A stretch of 64,000 nt of DNA from an uncultured Pseudomonadota bacterium (GCA_903834835.1 CAILKO010000025.1:1-64000); one strand, 5' to 3'. Shown: positions 26,625 to 35,040, counted from the first letter of the stretch. Notes: generated by a model not told the origin, from the sequence alone. Numbers and translations: made by a program.

Positions 26625-27937
26625 GTGGCGCCTCGTATGTTTCCGCTCCGGTATTCACGCAGAACAGCAGCGAGAAGAAGCAGGCCCCAAACGGCCGTCG
26701 CAATTGTATGCGCCCCTGCAATTCCGGCAGATGCCCAGTTGCCCGACGCCCAAATTGCCAAGGGAACATCCACAGCCAGCGCCATGGCGGAAGCAATCAC
26801 CATCGGACCGGACTTCCCTTCGATATTCAGCGCTCGCCAGCAGATCAATCCCAGCGCATAGAACGGTGCCTGCAGAACAAAAGCGCGTTGAATCGATGCT
26901 ACAGCACTGGCATCCGCAAGCGTGAAATTGCCACGGGCGTAAACAATTCTGAGCATTTCCTCCGCACCAGCAACCCAGATAAGAGCTATCGCAGTACTTC
27001 CCCCGACCGCCAAGCGCAGGATCCTGAAAAGCATGCGCCAGTACTGATTCCGTTGCGCTTGATGAGCAAGGTCGGACAAGTGGGGGAGACCGACGTTGTT
27101 GACCAGAGATGTGAGAAATGCGAGCGCCAGCATTACAAGTTTGGTTCCGTAACTGAACCCCGCAAGCTCGCGCTCGGACAAGCCTCCGGCAACCGCCGTA
27201 TTGACAAGCAGCACGGCAGAAAGCGCCGCATGTGCAAGACCTGTCGCGGCGAAAGTCATCGCAAACTTGCGCACGACTTGCCCTCGTGGGATGGATGGCG
27301 GAAGAAATGCAAGGCCCGTACGTCGAAGGAGACCTGCCGTTGCTACTATCTGGATTGCCGTGCCCGCCAGATATCCGTAAACGATCAGGCTTGCCCCGTC
27401 CTCTCCCCACCACGGGAAGGTGGCGATCCCCGCCAGAGGCGTCAGGGCCGGTACGAGGCTCGCAGCACCGACGCGCCCGCATGAGAGCAAGGCGGACACG
27501 CCGATACTCGCCAGCCCGTGAGCAAGAAGCAGCAACAGGCCCCAACGGATCGCAGCGACCAGATCTCCCTGCAATTCCCGAGGGAATCCGTTTCCCACCA
27601 ATGTGCCCAGCGTCCCGGCGGACGCCGCGAATACAAGCACAACCAGCGTATGCGAGCCGGCTACGAACCCCGCAATGCGCCTCAGTTCCTGCCGTGCGAT
27701 TGCCCCATCCGTGTGCCGCTTAAGGCGGCTGATCAATGGCACCAGAGGTCCGATGATCGCGCCGCCCGACAGAATGGCCAGCAGCGTTGCCGGAACCTGG
27801 TAAGCGGCCTGAAAGACAGCTGCCTGCCCGCCCAGCCCGTACCTGAGCGCCAGGAGGATGTCCATCAAAATGAGCAAGAGACCGTATGCGGCAGCCCCTG
27901 CGACCGTATCGAATACGGCCGATCGCAATCGACTCAT
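26621..27937 (-). CDS. MurJ/MviN-like polyprenyl-linked glycan flippase
   Basis: About 438 residues, nearly all membrane helices. The N terminus is SRLRSAVFDTVAGAAAYGLL. The AAVFQAAYQVPATLLAILSGGAIIGPLVPL stretch corresponds to the MurJ helix 1-2 segment (DAFxxAxxxPxxL...GAxxxxFVPxL). It would export the undecaprenyl-linked repeat unit. It is shorter than true MurJ (about 510), lacking the last helices. Wzx proteins usually fill this role, so a MurJ-type paralogue is notable. The ATG at 27937 is preferred because upstream residues are hydrophilic and overlap the SGNH gene. Confidence 0.7.
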   Translation of the reverse strand: MSRLRSAVFDTVAGAAAYGLLLILMDILLALRYGLGGQAAVFQAAYQVPATLLAILSGGAIIGPLVPLISRLKRHTDGAIARQELRRIAGFVAGSHTLVVLVFAASAGTLGTLVGNGFPRELQGDLVAAIRWGLLLLLAHGLASIGVSALLSCGRVGAASLVPALTPLAGIATFPWWGEDGASLIVYGYLAGTAIQIVATAGLLRRTGLAFLPPSIPRGQVVRKFAMTFAATGLAHAALSAVLLVNTAVAGGLSERELAGFSYGTKLVMLALAFLTSLVNNVGLPHLSDLAHQAQRNQYWRMLFRILRLAVGGSTAIALIWVAGAEEMLRIVYARGNFTLADASAVASIQRAFVLQAPFYALGLICWRALNIEGKSGPMVIASAMALAVDVPLAIWASGNWASAGIAGAHTIATAVWGLLLLAAVLREYRSGNIRGAT

Positions 27938-27977
27938 TTCCGTGCAGCGGGGGCGGAGAGTGGGCTCAGAGAGCTCA

Positions 27978-29156
27978 TTACCGCTGCGATGTGCGACCGT
28001 CTGTCGCCCGATCCGCTCGATCAAGCGCGTCGTGTGGAACAACCTGGGCAATGATCTCTCTGATTCGACGTGCCATCACTTCGTTGGCGTCCTCGGAGAC
28101 GTGGCAGTAGTCAAAGAATTGGTCGCCTTGAAGCTGGTCGAAATCCCGGGTTACATCGAAGAAATTCAACCGTTTCACCCGGGGATCCGCGGTAACACGT
28201 CGATAGACCGCGCGCGTGAGTTCTCGAAGCGCGGCGGGGCGGCTCAGAAGGATCTGCGACTCCCGTTGTGTCAGCGTCTTCCCTGTCAGAAAGATATCGG
28301 GATGCCAAAGAAATATCGGGATGACGCCGTTTGCGCGGGCGACCACGTCGAGCACCTCCACGTTTCCGACATACAGATCAACCACTTTTTGGGCGAGCGC
28401 GTCGATAGCTTGTGGCTCGGCTTGCGTAATCGGGCTCGCACGACTGCCAATCTTTCTCCATACGAGCCGAAAATAGTCCGCGAGGACCAGCATTTTCGGT
28501 TTATACGGAAGCCACGATCCTCCAGGCGCATTATCGAGAGCCACCCGCAAGGTTCTGTCGAAGGGATAGCCAACGATTGGTAAAAATGCGTCATTCCGCT
28601 CGTCCTGAACAAGTTCCAGAAAGCGACCGACTTCATTTGCACCGTCGTAGAAAACAGCGATGCGCATTCCGCGGTCAATGCGGATCGCCTCGATGAGAGT
28701 AGGAATTTCTGCGGAAGTAGAGTAGCCACCAACACCGTAGTTCATCACGGCTGCACGGCCCCCGAGTATGCGCGACAGGGCGGAGGGGATAGTGCCCTCC
28801 TGGCGCGTGGTGGTGGAAAAAACCGCGGACCCGCCAAAAAGTCCGACCACGGGCCCATTGGCATCGTTCTCGCTTCTATCAATCCTAAATCCGAATGCAT
28901 CCGTCCTGACGTACTTACCTCGATAGTTTGCAGGCAACGCGTACCATCTGTTCGGATGATATCTAGCCTCGCGGTAGTAGAGACCCTCCATTTCTCGGAT
29001 GAGCTCGGAGTGATCTACGCCATTTCGCATGCTGATCAACTCACCTCCGGTAGATCGTGTTTCGATTAGCCAGACGCCAACCCAAGACACTAGCTCCAAG
29101 GCTACAAGCGTCAATATCACTGCCCCCAGAGCACCTCTCGAGACCTTTACGTTCAT
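27978..29156 (-). CDS. SGNH/GDSL-type hydrolase or acyltransferase, membrane-anchored
   Basis: 392 residues. One N-terminal helix (residues about 9-31) anchors a periplasmic domain. SGNH blocks are visible: VVGLFGGSAVFSTT (block I Ser), MNYGVGGYSTSAE (block II Gly), FYDGANEVGR (block III Asn), and QFFDYCHVSEDANEVMA (block V Asp/His). Proteins like this beside MBOAT genes often move or remove acetyl groups on exported polysaccharide. The gene lies in the lower-GC part of the unit. Substrate and direction of reaction are not known. Confidence 0.72.
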   Translation of the reverse strand: MNVKVSRGALGAVILTLVALELVSWVGVWLIETRSTGGELISMRNGVDHSELIREMEGLYYREARYHPNRWYALPANYRGKYVRTDAFGFRIDRSENDANGPVVGLFGGSAVFSTTTRQEGTIPSALSRILGGRAAVMNYGVGGYSTSAEIPTLIEAIRIDRGMRIAVFYDGANEVGRFLELVQDERNDAFLPIVGYPFDRTLRVALDNAPGGSWLPYKPKMLVLADYFRLVWRKIGSRASPITQAEPQAIDALAQKVVDLYVGNVEVLDVVARANGVIPIFLWHPDIFLTGKTLTQRESQILLSRPAALRELTRAVYRRVTADPRVKRLNFFDVTRDFDQLQGDQFFDYCHVSEDANEVMARRIREIIAQVVPHDALDRADRATDGRTSQR

Positions 29157-29451
29157 TTTCCCGCCATCGATTCTCAGGATTTCATGGTTATTGGAGATAC
29201 TCCGGGGAAATTCGAGGAATCCATTCCGGAAGCGATTCGCACAACGGAAATGGCGATCATCCCGCTAGCGCGCAATGGACGGCACTGCCCGAATTGCAGT
29301 ACGGATAGTTCCTCTCCGCGACGATGCCGCTAGGCGAGTTGGGTGCCCCGGACCACCCTAGTCCGCAACCCGCGCCTGACCCAGGTTTCGGCGCGGCGAA
29401 GTTGCCGAACACAGTACCAATCGCCTGAATACACGCACCGGGCTACCCCCG
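29157..29451. other. 295-bp spacer without an assured gene
   Basis: Lies between the carbamoyltransferase stop and the SGNH start, an unusually long gap for this tightly packed unit. I see no terminator, repeat or RNA gene. One short minus-strand frame is open (see 29257-29412). The spacer could be a degraded gene or could hold a promoter for the downstream SGNH-flippase genes. Confidence 0.5.
29257..29412 (-). CDS. Possible 51-aa Gly/Cys-containing ORF, unknown
   Basis: A frame open from GTG at 29412 to TGA at 29257-29259 encodes 51 residues. Segments include GSGAGCGLGW and NYPYCNSGSAVHCALAG, with three cysteines. There is no recognised domain, no signal peptide and no clear ribosome site. 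About 70% of third codon positions are G or C, higher than in the flanking carbamoyltransferase. It could be the C-terminal remnant of a lost gene or chance. Listed because the spacer is otherwise unexplained. Confidence 0.15.
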   Translation of the reverse strand: MFGNFAAPKPGSGAGCGLGWSGAPNSPSGIVAERNYPYCNSGSAVHCALAG

Positions 29452-31284
29452 TCAATCCAGCTCGAACGCATCCTTATAGTCGAGCTTCAACGCCGGATCC
29501 TGTTTCTCCTTTTCCAGAACGCAGTTACCTATGGCGAGAATATCGATTCCGGTACCCATGAAACAGCGGAATGCGTCGTCTGGCGTCGAAACTATTGGCT
29601 CACCGCGCACGTTGAAGCTCGTATTCACGAGCACTGGTGTTCCGGTCAGGTCTTTGAAGCGCGAAATCAGGTCGTAGTACCGGGGATTAGTATCCCGATG
29701 TACCGTCTGCAAGCGAGCCGTATAGTCAACATGGGTCGCCGCCGGAATTTCCGAGCGGGGAACGTTGAGCTTCTCGATGCCGAACAGTTCTTGCTCGGCT
29801 CTTGTCATCTTACGGCGCCGATCTTCTCGTACTTCTGCAACCAGGAGCATGTACGGACTCACGCCCTCAAAGTCAAACCATTCCGCCACATCCTCACTCA
29901 GCACAGAGGGTGCGAATGGACGAAAGCTTTCGCGGTATTTCACTTTCAGATTGAGGTTCTTCTGCATAGTCGGACTGCGCGCATCGCCCAGGATGGATCG
30001 TCCACCAAGAGCGCGCGGGCCAAACTCCATCCGCCCCTGAAACCAGCCGACCGCTTTGCCATCGGCGAGATGGCTCGCGACCGTGTCGAGAAACTCGTTG
30101 TCGCTCAATACCGCAAAACACGCCCCGGCGCTCGACAGGGATTTCTCAATCTCCTGCTGTGTATATTCTGGTCCTAAGTATCCGCCGCGCATACTATCGG
30201 CGGCGCTCACGGAACGCGACCTTCCGGCATGTTGATGGTAAGCGGCAAGCGCTGCGCCAACCGCTCCACCGGCATCACCCGACGCGGGCTGAATCCAGAT
30301 GCGGTCGAATACATTTGCACGCTGAAGCTTGCCATTCGACACGCAATTGAGCGCAACTCCTCCCGCGAGACAGAGGTTCTTCATCCCGGTGTCGCGACGA
30401 ACTGCTCTCGCAATCCGGAGAATCACGTCTTCTGTCACCGCTTGGATCGATGCTGCGAGATCCATGTGCCGTTGCTCGATCCGATCCGCCGGCCTCCGCG
30501 CAGGCCCTCCGAACAGGAGATCGAATTTTCGATTGGTCATGCGCAAACCCGTGCAATAACCGAAATACTCCTGATTCAGCCGGAAGCTGCCGTCCTCCTT
30601 CACATCGATTAGGTGCTTCTGGATTATGTCTGCATACACCGGCTTCCCATATGGTGCCAATCCCATCAGCTTGTACTCTCCAGAATTTACTTTGAAGCCG
30701 GTGTAGTAAGTAAACGCGGAGTACAAAAGGCCAAGGCTGTGGGGAAAATGCAGCTCCTTCAATATTGATAGCTCAGCCCCTTTTCCAACGCCGATCGACG
30801 TCGTCGCCCATTCACCGACGCCATCCATCGTCAATATGGCCGCTTCTTCGAAGGGGGACGGATAAAATGCCGATGCCGCGTGCGACATATGGTGCTCGGA
30901 AAACAGTAGCCGGTCATCAAGCCTGAGGCCCGGTGCGCTTTTCCCAAGCTCTTTAATAAGCATGTTCTTCTGGAACAGCTTGTCTTTTAGCCATATGGGC
31001 ATTGCCGCCTGGAACGATACAAATCCGTTAGGCGCGAAAGCCAGGTACGTTTCCAATAATCGTTCGAACTTGAGGAATGGCTTGTCGTAGAAAACGACGA
31101 AATCGACATCCCGCAAGGAGCTCCTTCCAGCTTCCAGACAATACGCTATTGCCTTCGCCGGAAATCCGCTATCGTGCTTCTTGCGAGTAAACCGCTCTTC
31201 TTGTGCAGCGGCAACTATGGTGCCATCCTCGATCAGCGCTGCGGCACTGTCGTGATAGTAGGCCGATATGCCCAATATCTTCAT
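29452..31284 (-). CDS. NodU/TobZ-family carbamoyltransferase
   Basis: 610 residues. The N-terminal Kae1-like domain starts ILGISAYYHDSAAALIEDGT, and HHMSHAASAFYPSPFEEAA provides the metal-binding histidines. TMDGVGEWATTSIG and LCLAGGVALNCVSNGKL follow. The C-terminal YrdC-like part includes YRESFRPFAPSVLSED and VNTSFNVRGEPIV. The enzyme makes carbamoyl-adenylate from carbamoyl phosphate and ATP and transfers the carbamoyl to a hydroxyl, here probably of a sugar. The ATG at 31284 places the first strand at the N terminus. Ten bases upstream lies the DUF5989-type gene, followed upstream by SxtJ, a recurrent trio. Confidence 0.92.
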   Translation of the reverse strand: MKILGISAYYHDSAAALIEDGTIVAAAQEERFTRKKHDSGFPAKAIAYCLEAGRSSLRDVDFVVFYDKPFLKFERLLETYLAFAPNGFVSFQAAMPIWLKDKLFQKNMLIKELGKSAPGLRLDDRLLFSEHHMSHAASAFYPSPFEEAAILTMDGVGEWATTSIGVGKGAELSILKELHFPHSLGLLYSAFTYYTGFKVNSGEYKLMGLAPYGKPVYADIIQKHLIDVKEDGSFRLNQEYFGYCTGLRMTNRKFDLLFGGPARRPADRIEQRHMDLAASIQAVTEDVILRIARAVRRDTGMKNLCLAGGVALNCVSNGKLQRANVFDRIWIQPASGDAGGAVGAALAAYHQHAGRSRSVSAADSMRGGYLGPEYTQQEIEKSLSSAGACFAVLSDNEFLDTVASHLADGKAVGWFQGRMEFGPRALGGRSILGDARSPTMQKNLNLKVKYRESFRPFAPSVLSEDVAEWFDFEGVSPYMLLVAEVREDRRRKMTRAEQELFGIEKLNVPRSEIPAATHVDYTARLQTVHRDTNPRYYDLISRFKDLTGTPVLVNTSFNVRGEPIVSTPDDAFRCFMGTGIDILAIGNCVLEKEKQDPALKLDYKDAFELD

Positions 31285-31294
31285 TGGCGAACAT

Positions 31295-31444
31295 TCAGAA
31301 GAGTGTGTAAATGAAGGGCGCAACTACAGAGCCCTGTGTTGCGAAGAGCAACGCGCCGATCAAAAACATCACAATGATAATTGGCGCTAGCCAAAATTTC
31401 TTTCTCGCTTTCAGGAACGCCCAGAGCTCTCCAATGAATTGCAT
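31295..31444 (-). CDS. DUF5989-type small membrane protein (49 aa)
   Basis: Too short for most gene calling but clear on reading. ATG at 31444 and TGA at 31295-31297 encode 49 residues, starting MQFIGELWAFLKARKKFWLA. A single hydrophobic helix, PIIIVMFLIGALLFATQG, follows, with the tail APFIYTLF. This matches the small DUF5989 proteins that occur between SxtJ-like proteins and NodU/TobZ carbamoyltransferases. Its function is unknown; a membrane tether or accessory for the carbamoyltransferase is a reasonable guess. The gap is 10 bp to the carbamoyltransferase start and 12 bp to the SxtJ stop. Confidence 0.85.
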   Translation of the reverse strand: MQFIGELWAFLKARKKFWLAPIIIVMFLIGALLFATQGSVVAPFIYTLF

Positions 31445-31456
31445 ACCGAAAACCCC

Positions 31457-31873
31457 TCAGAACTGATTCCTGAATGAATGCGGTGCGGACGGAGATTGGT
31501 CTCTGTTGACCCAGTAGCTCCCCGCATTCTTATCAATTTTTCGATGGAGGACATCTTTTCCGAAAACTCGCAAAAGCACCGCCACAGGTACGAATGCCAC
31601 GCAATACATGACACCCATGACGATTGGATTGGCTAGCTTTGACAGCAGCAGGCCAAACTTAAACCAAACGACATTTAGCGAATGTAGCACGCCGGGAAAG
31701 ACCCGGCTCAGCAGCGCAAACAGGATCGCTAACCCGACTGGGGCACGCCAATCGAATGTGCCTTTCAAGTACCCGTACGCCGCAACACAAAGGAAAATTA
31801 CGGCAAAAGAATAGCCAAATTTTCTATCCGATGGGCCTTCGAAATTCACTTGCACGGATTCTCGTGTATTCAT
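31457..31873 (-). CDS. SxtJ-like integral membrane protein
   Basis: 138 residues from the ATG at 31873. A short soluble lead (about 20 residues) precedes hydrophobic helices FGYSFAVIFLCVAAYGYL, APVGLAILFALLSRVFPG and VMGVMYCVAFVPVAVLLRVF. The C terminus is a hydrophilic tail with DVLHRKIDKNAGSYWVNRDQ. The layout matches SxtJ-family proteins that accompany carbamoyltransferases. The SxtJ name comes from saxitoxin clusters, where its role is also unclear. This is part of a DUF5989-carbamoyltransferase trio. The longer upstream reading runs into the MBOAT gene and is rejected. Confidence 0.78.
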   Translation of the reverse strand: MNTRESVQVNFEGPSDRKFGYSFAVIFLCVAAYGYLKGTFDWRAPVGLAILFALLSRVFPGVLHSLNVVWFKFGLLLSKLANPIVMGVMYCVAFVPVAVLLRVFGKDVLHRKIDKNAGSYWVNRDQSPSAPHSFRNQF

Positions 31874-31929
31874 GTTTATTCCCGGAAAGTCGAGTACGAG
31901 TGCTCGGGGGGGATGCGTGCCCCTCGCCT

Positions 31930-33336
31930 TCAGAAATCGAAATAGATGAATTTTGCGGAACTTCCCTGGCTGACCGTTATAGCAAGTACCCAAAGGACGG
32001 CCAGCACTGGCCACAATATGCTGCCCGGCAGCCTCTTGGCCAACGTCCGCAGTGTTCGATGGTCGTCCCAGCGATGTGTCGCAACGAAGATCCCCAATAG
32101 AAGCAGCGGTAACGTATTTTGGAAGGCTGCGTTTTCAAAATTTATCCAGGACGCCACGAACGGACCGCGAACCACGTTCCAGGCCGTGGAGATATCGGGG
32201 GCTCTGAACAATATCCAGCAGACCGAAACGAAGTGGAATGTCGCTAGCACACGGACGATCCGGGGCGTTTCGCCAATCCAACCCAGAATTCTGAAATTCC
32301 TTACTGCGTGCACAAAACCGATTCCGAGGGCATGAGCAAGCCCCCAAAGCACGAATGTCCAGTTGGCACCATGCCACAGCCCGCCCAGGCCCATGGTAAC
32401 CAATAGATTCATCCACTGACGCAAATAGCCCAGTCTGTTGCCTCCAAGCGGAATATATAAATAGTCCCGGAGCCATTTCGACAAAGTGATGTGCCAGCGG
32501 GTCCAGAACTCTATCAGTGACGTAGCAAGATACGGGCGGCTGAAGTTTCGTGGAAGTTTCACGCCTAGCAATAGAGCGGACCCCAGCGCCATGTCCGTGT
32601 ACCCAGAAAAATCGCAATAAATCTGTAGCGCGAAGCCGTAAATCCCTACGAGGTAGTCTAGTCGACTCAGGCCAGACGCGTCCGGGGAAAAAACCCTCTC
32701 CACCGTTTCTGAAACGGTATCAGCAAATACCACCTTCTTGACTAGTCCCACGGAAAACAAAGTCACGCCGAATGCCATGACCGCCCGCATCCGACGCAAA
32801 CGCGCTTGATTCCGCAGCTGAGGCAGAAGCTCTGCCGGGCGCAGTATTGGCCCGGCGATCAAATGAGGGAAAAACAGCACAAGCCCGGTAAGCATCTTGA
32901 GATTGCGCTCCACCGGGAAATGTCCTCGGTAGACGTCAACCACGTAGGCAATCAGGGTGAACGTAATGAAAGAGATACCAAGCGGCAAGGCCCAGTTGGC
33001 AACACTGCCCGAAAATCCTGCAACCGGTCCGACCACTTCGGAATAGATGAAGTTTGTGTACTTGACGATGACCAGGGGAGCCAACAGGAGAACCGTGACG
33101 ATAGCGAGACGACGCCTTTTTGCTCCCGGTTCACCGTTCGAATCCATCCAAAGGGCGCCGTAGTATGCAAGCAGAGTCATTGCAAAGGGCAACCAGAGAT
33201 AGTACGGATTCCAGTAGCCATAAAAAATTGCACTACCCGCAATGATTAAGGGTAGCCGGAAACGCAGGGGCAAGAGCCAATGCAGCGTCAAATAGCCCGC
33301 GAAAAAGAAAAGAAAAGCCGCCGAACTGAAGAGCAC
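31930..33336 (-). CDS. MBOAT-family membrane O-acyltransferase (AlgI-like)
   Basis: 468 residues, about ten membrane helices. The N terminus is LFSSAAFLFFFAGYLTLHWL, and GLGGLWHGANWTFVLWGLAH holds the MBOAT catalytic His region. FWTRWHITLSKWLRDYLYIP is the AlgI/DltB-family signature. Such proteins pass acyl groups across the inner membrane to a periplasmic partner. SGNH proteins lie directly upstream (15-bp gap) and further downstream, the usual partners for polysaccharide acetylation. GC content is well below that of the core genes at 4-17 kb. The acceptor glycan is unknown. Confidence 0.9.
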   Translation of the reverse strand: MLFSSAAFLFFFAGYLTLHWLLPLRFRLPLIIAGSAIFYGYWNPYYLWLPFAMTLLAYYGALWMDSNGEPGAKRRRLAIVTVLLLAPLVIVKYTNFIYSEVVGPVAGFSGSVANWALPLGISFITFTLIAYVVDVYRGHFPVERNLKMLTGLVLFFPHLIAGPILRPAELLPQLRNQARLRRMRAVMAFGVTLFSVGLVKKVVFADTVSETVERVFSPDASGLSRLDYLVGIYGFALQIYCDFSGYTDMALGSALLLGVKLPRNFSRPYLATSLIEFWTRWHITLSKWLRDYLYIPLGGNRLGYLRQWMNLLVTMGLGGLWHGANWTFVLWGLAHALGIGFVHAVRNFRILGWIGETPRIVRVLATFHFVSVCWILFRAPDISTAWNVVRGPFVASWINFENAAFQNTLPLLLLGIFVATHRWDDHRTLRTLAKRLPGSILWPVLAVLWVLAITVSQGSSAKFIYFDF

Positions 33337-33351
33337 GCTGCAATCGTCCTT

Positions 33352-34338
33352 CTAGTTCTCTCCGCCGCGGAGAATAGGGAATATCGCCTCCGCCATTCTC
33401 TGGTGTCCGAGGCTGTTCGGATGAGGATCTCCGGGCATTGACCAGAGTTCCTTGGGCGTTAAGTTTTTCATTGATGGCAGCAGGTCGACATAGCTAAGAC
33501 TCAGTCGCGCAGCTATCTCCTGCATTTGATCGTGGACGAATCCAAGCTTGTAGTCGACCAGATCATGGACATCTGGTGTCATTGCGAGATACACACGGAT
33601 GTGACGCTGTCTTGCGTAGTTGGCGAGCTCGCTCAAGGCATTCCGCATGGCCACGAAGCCCTCGGCCTGTGGCTCATATACCTTGCGATAGTAGTCTTCC
33701 AGCTTGGTTTCCTTACCGCTCCCAAAGTAGCGAGATAGTGCGACCCAGCACGTCACTGCAAGTTGGCTGTTACGCAGCAGCCAGTTTCCTCCGCCAGCTT
33801 CCAGGACTTCGGCATCCCGGACAAAGTAGTGAATGACGATATCCGTCGGGTTCAGATCTGCCAGTCGCCGCCTAAATAGCTCGCTATACCGCACTGCGTT
33901 GTAGTTGCCGATGCCTGCATTCAGGACTTCGACGTCTTTGCCCTCTGCCCTGAACATCTGCCCGATGCGAGAAGTAACTGTCTCGTTCTCTGGCACGCCC
34001 CAGCCCAGCGTGACCGAGCTGCCGAGGAATACGACACGGCGTTTGCCTGGCTCTAGTTTCTCAATTGCACCGCCACGCAGCCCGCGATCGTTAATGCGTA
34101 TCTCCACCGACTGAAGGATCGCGCTGCGCGATGGAATATGTTCGTGACCGAGAATTTGAATATCACTGCGCTTTTTCAATTCGAGCGCGTAGCGCCACAT
34201 CTCAATGTCATAGTTTTTCATCGAGGCATTTTTCAATCTCAGAATGCCTTCGGCTAAAGCAACAGCAATTGCCGTTGAGATGATGACCATGACGGCGGCA
34301 AGCGCCACCTTCGTAGTTGTCTTCAGTGCGTCGTTCAT
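33352..34338 (-). CDS. SGNH/GDSL-type protein, membrane-anchored, MBOAT partner
   Basis: 328 residues. A helix at about residues 10-30 (VALAAVMVIISTAIAVALAE) anchors a periplasmic SGNH domain. Block I is VVFLGSSVTLGWGVPEN, block II VLNAGIGNYNAVRYSE, and block V MPGDPHPNSLGHQRMAEAI with Asp and His. Asn of block III is less clear (YFVRDAEV). The adjacent MBOAT suggests acetyl transfer to exported polysaccharide. The ATG at 34338 overlaps the stop of a truncated upstream frame in ATGA, a sign that a gene once preceded it in the unit. Confidence 0.75.
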   Translation of the reverse strand: MNDALKTTTKVALAAVMVIISTAIAVALAEGILRLKNASMKNYDIEMWRYALELKKRSDIQILGHEHIPSRSAILQSVEIRINDRGLRGGAIEKLEPGKRRVVFLGSSVTLGWGVPENETVTSRIGQMFRAEGKDVEVLNAGIGNYNAVRYSELFRRRLADLNPTDIVIHYFVRDAEVLEAGGGNWLLRNSQLAVTCWVALSRYFGSGKETKLEDYYRKVYEPQAEGFVAMRNALSELANYARQRHIRVYLAMTPDVHDLVDYKLGFVHDQMQEIAARLSLSYVDLLPSMKNLTPKELWSMPGDPHPNSLGHQRMAEAIFPILRGGEN

Positions 34339-34707
34339 TTCAGGTATCGCACAGGAAACACCGACTCTTGAATCGACGTGCCATCTGGCTCTGATACTTG
34401 ACGATGGGCCATCTGCTGCTGTCCGAGTTCGGTTGGTGGGCGCTCAGCGGTACTCGTTAACTGTCCCAGATGGCATACGAAGCAGCAAGATCGAAAGCTG
34501 CTCTCTTTGCCCGCAACACCTGCATTCACCACACGAACTTTCTGTTCGCCAAGGATGCGGAGTAGCTGCCCAAAATCTACACCGACTAGCAGACTGAAAC
34601 TATCGCTAGGTATGTCACTCCTGCCAGCCGTAGGGGGACACGATTCCGACCGACGGGTTTGCGAATTGAGTAATTTCGCGAATTGATATTTTACTGGAAT
34701 GTAAAGC
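34335..34707 (-). pseudogene. Truncated gene remnant upstream of the SGNH gene, possibly SGNH-like
   Basis: An open minus frame runs from the IS element edge (34707) to TGA at 34335-34337, which overlaps the next ATG as ATGA. That junction type is used throughout this cluster and suggests a genuine former gene. The segment VRVVNAGVAGKESS resembles SGNH block II (compare VLNAGIGNYN in the downstream gene). No start, anchor helix or catalytic Ser is visible. Across the IS insertion the frame cannot be followed into the right flank, so the gene was probably decayed before insertion or the frame is chance. Confidence 0.35.
34704..34707. repeat. Target-site duplication, left copy (AAGC)
   Basis: AAGC directly abuts the left inverted repeat of the IS element. 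The same four bases abut the right end at 35913-35916. Four-base duplications are typical of the IS407 group of IS3. Confidence 0.8.
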
Positions 34708-34737
34708 TGACCTGCCCAGGTTCTTTGGACCAATCGT
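34708..34737 (+). repeat. IS inverted repeat, left
   Basis: Starts TGACCTGCCCAGG. It matches the complement of the right end over the first 13 bases exactly and then imperfectly (TTCTTTGGACC against ATCTTCGGACC) with one gap. Confidence 0.85.
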
Positions 34738-34776
34738 AACTTGAGAGAATGGCTCCCGCCTACCAGCGAGGAGCCC

Positions 34777-35040
34777 ATGAAGAAGAGTCGTTTCACCGAA
34801 GAGCAGATGGTCGCGATCCTGCGGGAAGCCGATAAGGCGCCCGTTCCCGAGGTCGCCAGGAAGCACAAGGTCAGCGCCCAGGCGATCTACACCTGGAGGC
34901 GCCGTTTCGGCGAATTGCAGCCCGCCGATGTCAGGCGTCTGCGCCAGCTTGAGATCGAGAACGCCAAGCTCAAGAAGCTCGTCGCCGAGCGCGATCTTGA
35001 GATCGACACCATGAAGGAAATCAACCGCCGAAAGTGGTGA
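34777..35040 (+). CDS. IS3-family transposase OrfA
   Basis: 87 residues, starting KKSRFTEEQMVAILREADK. A helix-turn-helix of the IS3 type is followed by a leucine-zipper-like region (LRQLEIENAKLKKLVAERDL) for OrfA/OrfAB assembly. The ATG at 34777 has GCGAGGAG upstream and gives the standard OrfA size; the ATG at 34741 lies in the terminal region. The gene ends in TGA at 35038-35040, overlapping the orfB frame by 7 bases. A -1 frameshift near CGAAAGTGG could yield the OrfAB fusion, though the slippery site is not a strong A-run. Confidence 0.92.
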   Translation: MKKSRFTEEQMVAILREADKAPVPEVARKHKVSAQAIYTWRRRFGELQPADVRRLRQLEIENAKLKKLVAERDLEIDTMKEINRRKW

